Origin: Laburnicola sp. R22_1
Lineage: Eukaryota; Ascomycota; Dothideomycetes; Pleosporales; Didymosphaeriaceae
DNA length: 64,000 nucleotides
Assembly: GCA_014281115.1 (NCBI GenBank)
Contig: JACONQ010000001.1
Span: 3,844,001-3,908,000, forward strand
Direction of reading: 5' to 3'
The position numbers were made by a program, and so were the translations under genes. Shown here in pieces: positions 37,190 to 46,751 of the stretch. The number at the start of each line of letters is the position of its first letter. Position 1 is the first letter of the stretch. The notes under the pieces were generated by a model. That model had not been told where the DNA came from, did not search any database, and saw only the letters and a program-made list of their open reading frames with translations.

Positions 37190-37716
37190 TTACTCTCCGA
37201 ACAGCCTCCGCACGCGCTTCAGCACACTGTCCTTCTCTGGGTCGTATGGGTGGTCTTTCGACGGTATCTCGAGCAGGGAGGGGAAGGCGGCGGTGTAAGT
37301 CTCGACTCGGTGCCTTATCCGTTCCGCGATCTGCTGGAGTCAGCGTCGCAGCCCACTTTTTGTGCCAGAGGACGGCCGTACATGCTGATTTATGAGGAGA
37401 ATGGCGATATCCTTGCGCTCTTGGGTGAAGCGCTCGAAGGCTGCTTCGATATCCGCGTTCTGCGTCTTCGCGTCTACGACGAGGAAGTTCTTCTGTGAGT
37501 CTGGAGGCTGCGTGACATGCTGTGCTCCTTGTCAGTGCTATGCTTCATCATGGCCATGGTGGAGCAGCTTACGCCGACGCCTGCGAGCAGCATACCCGTC
37601 ACCGTGTCCTGGGCACTGTGAGCGGAGCTCTAAATTGCATGCTTCCTGCGGCCTACCTCGTCTCCAATGACAGCGAGGAACTGGCGATCCTTGTACTGGG
37701 CCGTGGAAGCTGACAT
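37190..37716 (-). CDS. VMA7: V-type proton ATPase subunit F
   Basis: Four exons on the minus strand: 37,657-37,716, 37,573-37,608, 37,382-37,519 and 37,190-37,330, separated by introns of 48, 53 and 51 nt with GTAGGC, GTAAGC and GTACGG donors. Together they code 124 residues, the normal length of subunit F (about 118-125). Visible family blocks are [58 protein letters not shown] and [20 protein letters not shown]. Subunit F belongs to the V1 sector central stalk on the vacuolar membrane. Every exon is too short to stand out as an open frame, so it is easily missed. The acceptor of the last intron is CAGCAG; the second AG gives the family-like QHIAER. The gene is head-to-head with NUR1. Confidence 0.95.
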
Positions 37717-38017
37717 ATTGCTTCGGTCGGTGTAGGCAGCTTGGAGTGCCGCGCGCGAGAATGGCGGAGCTGGGCTTCGTCATGGCGGCGGGTCGCAGCT
37801 TCGCACGGAGTAACGATTTTCCGGCGTGCAGCTGCTTGTTTACGCTCTCTTTATAGATTTCTTGTGCTCTTTCAGACATCGCGGCAGCGCCATGCCGTGG
37901 GTCCAGACTCGCTCTCTGACAACTAATCAACCAGACGCTCTTGTTTGACCTTCATCACACATTCCCTTCGTCTACACCCCCGCAGTTTAGGCCGCAGCTC
38001 AGGTCGCAGCTCCCACG
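37717..38017. promoter_or_regulatory. Bidirectional promoter region VMA7 / NUR1
   Basis: 301 bp separate the start codons of two divergently transcribed genes. The NUR1 side (37,930-38,017) is pyrimidine-rich. No specific factor site is claimed. Confidence 0.5.
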
Positions 38018-39442
38018 ATGCCACCACCCCGCCGCCTCGTCCGCCGCGCACCGCTCGCCGAGCGCATCAAGGCCTACGTTGACCCCTCCGACTGGCTGCT
38101 GTGGATCTCAGAAGAATTGAATACGAACGACTGGGAAGACTTTGCAAAAGACTATGCCTTCATTCTCGGATTCGGCATGAACCTGGTCTACGTCGTTGCG
38201 CAGGCAAACACGGCGGGCGGCTCCGAGGGCGGCGACGTTCTGGTGGGACCTGGCGGAGCCGGAGGACCGGGATGGTTCAGGTGGTTCTGTCGGCTCATTG
38301 TAACGGCTTTGGCAGCTCTTGCCTTCTTGAACTGCTTCTTGACTTTCCACAAGAAGAGGCATTACCGCCTATTCGAGCAGCCCATCGACGCTACCCCGTC
38401 CACGCCTTCTGCACGCCGGGTGCGCGTCGACTCTTCGCCGTTATCTGCATCACCACTGCGCTTCGTTTGGAACATCGTGGGCTCGGGCTCGGCCGAGTCA
38501 CGCGCGCATCCCGACGCAGGCAGAGATGTGTGGGAGATTGCCGTCTGGGACCCGAATCCGCTTTGTCTGGATATGTTCTGTCTTTTCAGCCCACTACACG
38601 TCATTCTCTACTATCTGAATCTCCCCGTTGCGCCTCTGGTTCCGCAACGCAGCGTCAAAGTGCTCACCACCGTCGCCGTTGGCGCCTTCCTCTCCTTGTC
38701 ACTTTGGTTCTTACGCTCGTCGTTCGCAACCCAGATTCGAGACTCCGCTGTCATCCAGCGTGAAGTCCTCCACGAGTACGACAACAAGTTTGTCCATCCT
38801 ACGACACAGAAACTATACCGAGATGTTGGTATCCAGGCCATTTCGAAGAAGAGGTCTAGGGACTCCAGTGTCGGGGTCCGTGGCAGCAGTGACGATCTCG
38901 CCTCAGAGATCACCACATACACACCGACTACCATCATCAATCGCACCTTCCGCACCAATCCGAACCAGAACTACGCATCGCAGTACGACCCTGATAACTC
39001 TGCCCTCATGCGCTCGAGCGCCCAAACACCGAGCCTGCGACCCTATCAAAACTCAAATTACACTTCGACGACAACCGCGACGGGCGCCGACTTCTCCTCT
39101 CCCATCCGTCCTTCCAACACACCGAACCCCTTTCGCCAGCAACCATACCGCGGAGGTGGCGACGGAGGCAGCCTCGGTGTGTTCTCGCACGCCAATTCTC
39201 CGCTGCGCAAATCGGCTTCCACTAACTTTATACGCGAAGATAGAGGTCGGGACAGTCTAGGCGGCCAAGGGGAGCGGAGACATGGGACGCCCGCCGCGAG
39301 GAGGGAGGGTAGTCCGCTGAAGAGGATGAGTATGCCGGGCGCCGCGGCGGCTACAGGGGACAGGCTGGATAGTGCGGCCGAGAGGTTTGCAAGGTGGAAT
39401 GGGGGTGCGGGGACTCCGAGGAGGGAGAGTGGGAGATTTTGA
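38018..39442 (+). CDS. NUR1: Nuclear rim protein 1 (Nur1/Mug154 family, DUF2418)
   Basis: Uninterrupted frame of 474 residues. The N-terminus has the family-typical positively charged stretch followed by YVDPSDWLLWISEELNTNDW. Hydrophobic segments at about residues 44-62, 87-107, 185-205 and 213-231 predict a multi-spanning membrane protein. The conserved block WDPNPLCLDMFCLFSPLHV lies before the third segment, and YDNKFVHP with a YRDVG block follows the fourth. From about residue 290 the tail is Ser/Thr/Pro/Arg-rich and probably disordered. In yeast, Nur1 sits at the inner nuclear membrane and tethers rDNA or heterochromatin; that function here is inferred. The start (CACGATGCC) is the first ATG after a pyrimidine-rich leader. 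Confidence 0.88.
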   Translation: MPPPRRLVRRAPLAERIKAYVDPSDWLLWISEELNTNDWEDFAKDYAFILGFGMNLVYVVAQANTAGGSEGGDVLVGPGGAGGPGWFRWFCRLIVTALAALAFLNCFLTFHKKRHYRLFEQPIDATPSTPSARRVRVDSSPLSASPLRFVWNIVGSGSAESRAHPDAGRDVWEIAVWDPNPLCLDMFCLFSPLHVILYYLNLPVAPLVPQRSVKVLTTVAVGAFLSLSLWFLRSSFATQIRDSAVIQREVLHEYDNKFVHPTTQKLYRDVGIQAISKKRSRDSSVGVRGSSDDLASEITTYTPTTIINRTFRTNPNQNYASQYDPDNSALMRSSAQTPSLRPYQNSNYTSTTTATGADFSSPIRPSNTPNPFRQQPYRGGGDGGSLGVFSHANSPLRKSASTNFIREDRGRDSLGGQGERRHGTPAARREGSPLKRMSMPGAAAATGDRLDSAAERFARWNGGAGTPRRESGRF

Positions 39443-40348
39443 GGAGCGCAACGCCCCTCCCACGGCGTTCATGCCGGGCTTCTTCCAGTCCAAGTGTCTC
39501 GGACACACCTTTTTCTTTCCGTGCGTTCACGTTATATCATGTTCAAATACCCACGTCTTCGACGGCATTTAGTTGCCTGACATTTCTTGCGAGATGAAAA
39601 TTTTATTAATCGAAACTAAACGTGATCGAATCATGTCTGTGGAAAACGGTGATGGGAGCGTGAGCAAGTTCCGGAGAGTCGAGGGGTTCATTGGGTGAAA
39701 ACTAGGCCAGTAACGTAAATGCGGACGGTAGGCGCTTTTCGCTTCAACGATGTTGTTTCACGCTGTTTGCATGTTGGAGCCAGGATCTCAGATAGGTGTT
39801 CTCGTGCATGCTGTGTTCATGGTACAGGTGGTACTGTACATAACCGAAGCTACTGTGAAGCGTGAGTGAATGCGCTCAAGACGATTTCTCTGCGGCGCAC
39901 GTATTGACTTTAAAAGTTTGGCGGGATGGTTGTGTGATGGTATATTGTAGATATTGAATCGTATTGTACGATTGGAGGGACACGGCAGCCTACCTAAGGT
40001 AGTTGCAACGATAAGCAGAGCCAGTGTAGTAAGACTTCTCGTGGAACCAAGTACGTCGCCTAGCAGCTGTTGTCCCTCGAGATGAGACTGCGCCCGCCAT
40101 GCACCTGGCACCGAAGCTGCAGATGAAGGCGGCGGTGCGACGTGCGCCAAGCGCGTTGCCCTAGCAACAACGCACTCCAAACACACCCCACGCTGCCGGA
40201 GCTCCCGCCGCAACGTACGTTCGCTCCAAGACTGCGGCTAGCATCGTGAACATCACTATCGCAACATTCTTGAGACGATCGACTTTTCGCCTCCTCTTCG
40301 TTGACGACGCGAGACCAATTGCGCGCGACGTTGGCGCGTAAACAGGAC
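39443..40348. other. Intergenic: NUR1 3' UTR and chitin synthase promoter
   Basis: About 0.9 kb with no credible gene. Minus-strand frames at 39,788-40,213 and 40,060-40,523 overlap the chitin synthase upstream region and first exon, lack domains, and have compositions expected of antisense reading. Confidence 0.5.
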
Positions 40349-43300
40349 ATGGACGGGTCCACAACACCAGGCCATGCGCCGTACGGGCGCCCGCCTGCGT
40401 ACGACGACGACGAGCCGTCGCCCAGCCATCTGCAAGGAGGGTCCACGATGCGCTTGTTGACCCACGCCGACGATACACAGAGCTATGTGTCGTGAGTATC
40501 ACTTTTTCTTCCTCCCACTTCACACCCCATACTCATCATGTCCTGCTCGCGCAGAAGACCCCCCAACCCAGAATCTGAATCTGCCTCGCTGCTCTCCACC
40601 ATGGGCAGCACCGACGGCACGCTGGGCGGCAGGCGCACGCGCTCCGAAGTGGGCAAGCGACACGACGCCGAGGCGGGCATCGTGGACCTCCTGCGCGAGG
40701 CCGAAGGCGCGCTGGGTTCGACGTCAGCCTCGAACCCGGTGCCGCAGACGCTCAGGAGGAAGTCGATCAAGACGCGGCTCGCCGACCGCCTGTCTCCCAC
40801 CAAAGCGAGCCACGAACCAAGCTTACCGTTGTATGAATCCCATAGACCGCCCTCGCCAGTTACGCGATCCTACCAACCCTCGGTATCCTCGGTACCACTC
40901 TCCAGGGCGCCCTCGGTGCTCGACACTGCGCCCAACATGCCTCCCCCAGGGGAAGACTCGCCATCCTACATCCCCTATCGCCGGCCTATCTCGCCTGACC
41001 GCGCCGCCTACTCACCCACACGCACGTCCGCAGACTATGCGCGACCCCCAGCATCCACAAACTCGTACGAGCCAGCAGACCTCAATGGCAGTCCGCGGCC
41101 CGGTACGCCATCGTCAAGATACGGCGGACGGCCGGGCAGTCCTAAGCGGCCGCTGCCTCCGGCACCGCTGTTCGCCGGTGGCAGGCCCATCTCGCGCGAC
41201 TCGAATGCGACGCTCGACATGAGCTCAATACCGATCAACGACGACGATCCCTTCACCGAGTACGGCGATGACCGGCCCGAGCTCAACTCGCGCGACTCGT
41301 ACATGACCGAGGAGACCTTCACAGACGAGCACATGGACGAGGATGAAAAGATGGATCATTACGGCCCGGCGCCTGAGTCTGCTCAACCGAGACGAGGGGC
41401 GCGGGACGCCGTCATGACGAAGAAGGAAGTCCGGCTCATCAACGGCGAGCTCATTCTGGAGTGCAAAATCCCGACCATCCTGTACAGTTTCCTGCCCCGG
41501 CGCGACGACATAGAGTTCACGCACATGCGATACACGGCCGTCACTTGCGATCCCGATGACTTCGTGGAGAGAGGCTACAAGCTGCGACAAAACATTGGCA
41601 CAACGATGCGCGAGACGGAGCTCTTCATCTGCATTACCATGTACAACGAGAACGAGATCGATTTCACCCGAACCATGCACGGCGTTATGCGCAACATCAG
41701 CCATTTCTGCTCCCGAACCCGGTCGCGTACGTGGGGCAAGGACGGCTGGCAAAAGATTGTCGTCTGCATCATCTCCGACGGTCGCCAGAAGGTGCATCCT
41801 CGGACGCTGGACGCCCTCGCTGCCATGGGTTGCTTCCAGAAAGGCATCGCAAAGAACCACGTCAACCAGCGCGAGGTCACTGCGCACGTGTACGAGTATA
41901 CCACGCAGGTATCTCTGGATTCTGATCTCAAGTTTAAGGGAGCTGAGAAAGGCATCGTGCCCGTGCAGATGATCTTTTGCATGAAGGAACGCAACCAGAA
42001 GAAGCTCAACTCGCATCGATGGTTCTTCAACGCCTTTGGCCGAGCACTCAACCCTAACATATGCATTCTTCTCGACGTTGGAACGAAGCCTGGGCCGAAA
42101 GCGCTATATCATCTCTGGAAGACCTTTGACAATGACTCTTCTGTTGCCGGAGCTGCAGGCGAAATTAAAGCTGGCAAAGGCAAAGGCTGGCTCGGCCTGC
42201 TCAATCCGTTGGTTGCATCGCAGAATTTTGAGTACAAGATGTCCAACATTCTCGACAAACCACTCGAGTCGGTCTTTGGATACATCACCGTTTTGCCAGG
42301 TGCTTTGTCGGCGTATCGGTACATCGCCTTGCAGAACGATCACACGGGCCATGGTCCGTTGAGCCAGTACTTCAAGGGCGAGACATTACATGGTCAAGAT
42401 GCCGACGTCTTTACTGCCAATATGTACCTTGCTGAAGATCGTATTCTCTGTTGGGAGTTGGTAGCGAAGCGTAGCGAACAGTGGGTCTTGAAGTATGTCA
42501 AGGCTGCCACTGGCGAGACAGATGTGCCTGGTAAGCTTCGCAAATTTGACTTTGAGTGCAATACTAACTACAGTAGACACCGTCCCCGAATTCATATCTC
42601 AACGTCGTCGTTGGCTGAATGGTGCCTTCTTTGCTGCGGTTTACTCGCTCCTCCACTTTAAGCAAGTGTGGGCCACCGACCACACCATATGGCGCAAGAT
42701 ACTACTTCACATCGAGTTCGTCTATCAATTCGTTCAGCTGATGTTCACCTTCTTCTCACTGGCCAACTTCTATCTCACTTTCTTCTTCATCGCCGGTTCA
42801 CTGAGTGACAAGCAATACGACCCCTTCGGCCATAATATCGCCAAATACATCTTCATTTTCCTCCGGTATACCTGCGTGCTATTGATCTGCATGCAGTTCA
42901 TTCTATCCATGGGCAATCGACCGCAAGGAGCGAAGAAGATGTTCTTGTGGAGTATGGTCGCGTACTGTGTTATCATGGCTTACACCACGTTCGCTTCGAT
43001 ATTCATCGTCATCAAACAGCTTCGCGATCCGAAACAGCCAAAGGTCCTCGGGAACAACGTCTTCACAAACTTGGTCATCTCTACCGCAACGACGGTTGGC
43101 CTGTACTTTCTGATGTCCTTCATGTACTTGGATCCCTGGCACATGTTCACCTCGTCGGCCCAGTACTTTGCTCTCCTACCCAGTTACATCTGCACACTGC
43201 AAGTGTACGCATTCTGTAACACGCACGATATCACTTGGGGAACAAAGGGTGACAACGTCGCGAAGACCGATCTTGGTGACGCCAAAGCGAAGAAAGGCAA

Positions 43301-43820
43301 CGTCGTCGAACTCGAAATGCCGTCCGAGCAGTTAGACATCGACTCCGGTTACGACGAAGCACTGCGCAATCTACGCGACCGCATCGAAATCGCCAAGCCC
43401 GGCGTCGACGAAGCGCAAGCCCAAGAAGACTACTACCGCGCCGTACGCACATACATGGTCGTGGTATGGCTGATAAGCAATGCCATCCTCGCCATGGCCG
43501 TCTCTGAAGCATACGGTGGCTCGCGCATCTCCGGTAACTTCTACCTCAAGTTCATCCTGTGGGCTGTAGCTGGGCTGGCCTTCTTCCGCGCTATTGGATC
43601 GACGAGCTTCCTCGTCATCAACTCCATACACTCCATTATGGAGACAAAGTTGAAGTGGGAGGATAAGATGGAGAACAAGACGGGTCTTGGAGGTGGGCGG
43701 AAGAAGTTTGGAAAGGGGTGGGGAGGCGGTGGTGGCAGTTGGTGGAGTGGTAGTAAAATTTCTAGCAAGGTTAGCAGTTGGACGCCGAGTTCTTGGAGTG
43801 GTAGTAGCTTGGGGAAGTAA
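40349..43820 (+). CDS. Chitin synthase, division 1, probably class III (ChsB-like)
   Basis: Three exons: 40,349-40,491, 40,555-42,530 and 42,577-43,820 (introns 63 and 46 nt); 1,120 residues. The start ATG at 40,349 is the first in frame and has G at -3 and +4. Residues 1-330 are Pro/Ser/Asp-rich and probably disordered. The catalytic part begins near 340 ([14 protein letters not shown]) and contains [83 protein letters not shown] and the QRRRW product-binding motif (about residue 716). About seven transmembrane segments follow. The block [16 protein letters not shown] and [13 protein letters not shown] are typical of class III. It polymerises UDP-GlcNAc into chitin at the plasma membrane. 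The tail is Gly/Ser/Trp-rich. Confidence 0.95.
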
Positions 43821-44639
43821 GACGGAGCGTAGGTTTGTGTCGAGTGTTTTGTTACGACTTCATGAGCGTGGCGTTGGGGTTTGTTTGATACCTACAGCCG
43901 AGGGTGTATATGTATTTGTGTGCTTTGCTGCATGCGCGGCGCGTTGTTGGGCCTTTTTAATATGGCTGAAAACGTGCTTGAGAAGGCTTTGGGGGTTAGC
44001 GGCTTAGGTATTGCCGAGTTGGGGGATTGGCATATGTCAATGGGGGAATGGAAACGGAATTATGTAGTTTTTGTAATGGAAAAGTGGTTGTTTGTTTGAA
44101 TACACTTGGGCGTCATTGCACCCATCATCACTTCAGTCTCCTCTCCCCATAACCCGAGTTCCCACATTTCAACATCCCCACTCCAACCCCCTAGCACTTT
44201 CTCTCTCCCACGCTCAACCACAGCCTCCCACCCACCTACACGCGACCAAATCGATAATTCTCCCTCGGACGTATACTTCTACATCAACATTGCACATGAA
44301 TCCGATCACAGATCAACTCCGTGTGACTGACCGGAAATACCATAGGTAGAAACACAGTCCGCAAGCAACAAGACTCAAGCGGCCGACCACAATGTCAGTG
44401 ATTTGCGCGGCGTTCAACGCGTCCTATTGTAGCAGTTGTTGTGCACCCTGCATTCCTGGTGATTGTAAGGTTCTTTGCCACCCTTCGCAATCGCAAGGGC
44501 ACCCAAATCACTCTCCTTTCTCGACGTCCTTTTCAATCCCTATAACATATCCGTCTTCCCATTCCTCGAAATCTTCTTCTTCTTCTCCTTCTTCTTCTTC
44601 ATCATCATCATACCCACAACACTCATCCCAACAACCACA
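43821..44639. other. Intergenic, with a pyrimidine-rich tract
   Basis: Chitin synthase 3' UTR, then no gene that I can support. A CT-rich stretch (about 44,520-44,635) ending in CAACAACCACA precedes the ATG at 44,640 and looks like a fungal promoter/leader. An alternative small exon at 44,392-44,463 (Cys-rich, starts MSVICAAF) followed by a GTAAGG donor is possible. Confidence 0.4.
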
Positions 44640-44786
44640 ATGACACAAGCAAAAAAGCAATATGATAACAGCAAGGAGGCACGTTGCGGTCGTAAAGCCC
44701 CCCCTCTCTGTTGTGTTATTGAGGGGGGCTGGGAGTTCTTCTATGATGAGCTGTGTTGGCCAACGTCAGTGAGTGATGCTGGCTGA
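44640..44786 (+). CDS. Possible small Cys-containing protein (48 residues), doubtful
   Basis: ATG in good context (CCACAATGA) after a CT-rich leader opens a 48-residue frame with four Cys (RC, LCC, LCW) and an aromatic stretch WEFFYDELCW. Alternatively this frame is the second exon of a gene starting at 44,392: a GTAAGG donor at 44,464 and an AG at 44,648-44,649 keep the reading frame and would add six Cys upstream. No family is recognised, and chance is a real possibility at this size. Confidence 0.25.
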   Translation: MTQAKKQYDNSKEARCGRKAPPLCCVIEGGWEFFYDELCWPTSVSDAG

Positions 44787-45109
44787 TGTAGTGCGGAGTC
44801 TTGGGCGTACTAGGTCCATGGTTTCCTGTAATTTGTTTTCGAATGTTGGCGAGTGGAGTTTATTTGGAGGTTGGGTTGGGGCAGGGCTTTGGTGCTGGGG
44901 TTTCTGGAAAGATTGATGGGGGTAGAGTAATTGTGTCTGTTAGATATATAAAGCGGATGTGAATGTATAAGTGTTGGTAGAATGGCGTAAATATTCACAC
45001 TTACAAGCGGCTCATTGGCGATAATTGAATGTTGATGTTCTTCTTCTGTTGCTAGAATTTATATATTAACATGAGTATAAACTAGAGAAGTTGATGTGAC
45101 TAGCTATGC

Positions 45110-45468
45110 GATAAACCGGCCTTGTATATAAAACAGATAAAAGAAAAGCTATAGTGAAAAGTAATATAATACTTTTAATACTATTCTTATAATGTAGTTC
45201 TATGGTTTTTTTTTGCGACTAAGAGCTTTCTAATAAAAAGATGACAATAATAGCAGTTATCCCTCCTGCTGTTGCAGACACAGAAAAGCGTTTCAAGGTG
45301 GTGTTAACAAAAGGGGGTTATAGTTCTATAGTTTTACTATTAATAATAAAGCTATAATTAACTAAATTAATAAGTAGTAGGATAATAGGTAGATCTAAGA
45401 CCTTAATGACTTAAAGTAAAAATAACTTTAAACTATGCACTATGTAAAACTTAATAAAGTACTTAACG
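45110..45468 (-). mobile_element. AT-rich transposon fragment, inverted relative to the one at 52,970
   Basis: The reverse complement of 45,305-45,468 matches 52,970-53,120, and that of about 45,130-45,200 matches about 53,135-53,200. Between the two blocks lies about 100 bp of unrelated sequence, 45,201-45,304. Both copies start with GTTAAGTACTTTATTAAGTT, so that is probably a true end of the element. The family is unknown. Confidence 0.6.
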
Positions 45469-45625
45469 GATCTGCATCAAAGATTTGGGTGTCGTGATCG
45501 AAGCGGCGGGTGAGTCTGGACCAGGACGACCTCATAGTATTGGCGGTGCTGCAAGAGACAGAAGCAAGGTTGATGAGAGTCAGACCTGCAATGGCGGCGC
45601 AACTGGCGACTGAGATTAGCTTCAT
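45440..45625 (-). CDS. Small secreted protein, C-terminus overrun by a transposon end
   Basis: A 61-residue frame starts MKLISVASCAAIAGLTLINL, a good signal peptide (cleavage near residue 24-25). A short mature part follows with LTRRFDHD, a possible Kex2-type dibasic site. The final about nine codons (from PLSTLLSFT) are encoded by the end of the AT-rich element at 45,110-45,468, so the original C-terminus is lost or the protein has been fused to transposon sequence. No family is recognised. Size, secretion signal and location next to an AT-rich island are typical of effector-like small secreted proteins; this is inference only. Confidence 0.45.
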   Translation of the reverse strand: MKLISVASCAAIAGLTLINLASVSCSTANTMRSSWSRLTRRFDHDTQIFDADPLSTLLSFT

Positions 45626-46751
45626 TGCGGGTTGCAACCTTGGAAGACTGCGGAGTTTATAAAGTAGAAGGAGCTTTATGAGATGCCTCTCAGGGAAGGA
45701 ACAGGGACCATGTGGAGCACGCCGAAGCATGGTGAGTGAAACATGATGCCAAGAAACGCTAAGCAGCAAACATGGCCGAAATAAGAAGCACGGTGAATAA
45801 GACCTGGCATGGTGAATGAGAGCTGGGAAAGGGCGCGTCATGGGCGATGGTGAAAGTCGACCTAAAAGAACATGGCAAAGAGTGAGACCATTCATTTACA
45901 GCTATAGCAAAAGTTCGAGTATAATTGACTTTAGTATCGCTTATCCTGAGGTAACACATTGTACTCAAACTTTTGTTCTGCTTTTGACCATTTTACACGA
46001 TTTTTTAACTGCAACTGGAGCATATGAACTGTGCACATCTGTTGTTGATGTCTTCCCCAGAAAATTTGTCGATCCTCGTCGATACTAAGTCTCATGATCT
46101 GTAAAAGGTTGAGTTGACTATAAACGGTTATGAATGATTGAATGAATGAGTCTCGCTAATTGATGTAGCCTTCCGAATAAGTCGTCCAAAATTATTGTCT
46201 GTTACACGATATGATGAGCTGTTAAAACGTTGGATCGTAATGTTAGATTTGAAAGCTGGACGAGTAACGCCATGATACGACTGTGATCAGCCTCCCTCAC
46301 TGTTGGTTGTGGGTGGACTGTTTAACAATGTGATGTCGAAGCACATTAATCCATCATAAAATCGGGAACAGTAGCACACAGGGCGAGAAGGTATCATGTA
46401 ACTGGTAGTATGCACCATGTGCCATCGAGCAGAAACCAAGCTCAAATATTCCCCATTGAAACAATGCCGACGAGGAGAATTTTGTAGCGTAGAACGTCAC
46501 TCCAACCCCAAGCCGGTTAGATGGAGAGCAGAAATTATGGGCCGCCAGGCAGCAGCAAAAATAATTATTCTATCCTGAATTTGAGGTGTATCTTCTAAGA
46601 TCTACATATTGACTATATTCTCCAATGTGCCGTGGCAAGGATAGGGAAATTATAGCCGATGCTGTGTTACTGCTGGCAATATGCCCTCAATACCAATATA
46701 AAATGACGCCACTGACCCACTCACAACCATTGTCGTCACCAAAACGTTACA
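45626..46751. other. Intergenic, no gene supported
   Basis: Short frames only. The stretch 46,070-46,155 (GTTGAGTTGACTATAAACGG and flanks) resembles the right end of the AT-rich block at 53,735-53,815, which looks like a C-to-T mutated version of it. It is probably a less degraded remnant of the same repeat. Confidence 0.4.

Noticed and set aside
41225..42016. 263-codon minus-strand frame inside the chitin synthase gene
   Set aside because: Mirror of a highly constrained coding exon; composition (His/Val/Leu/Arg-rich) typical of antisense reading.
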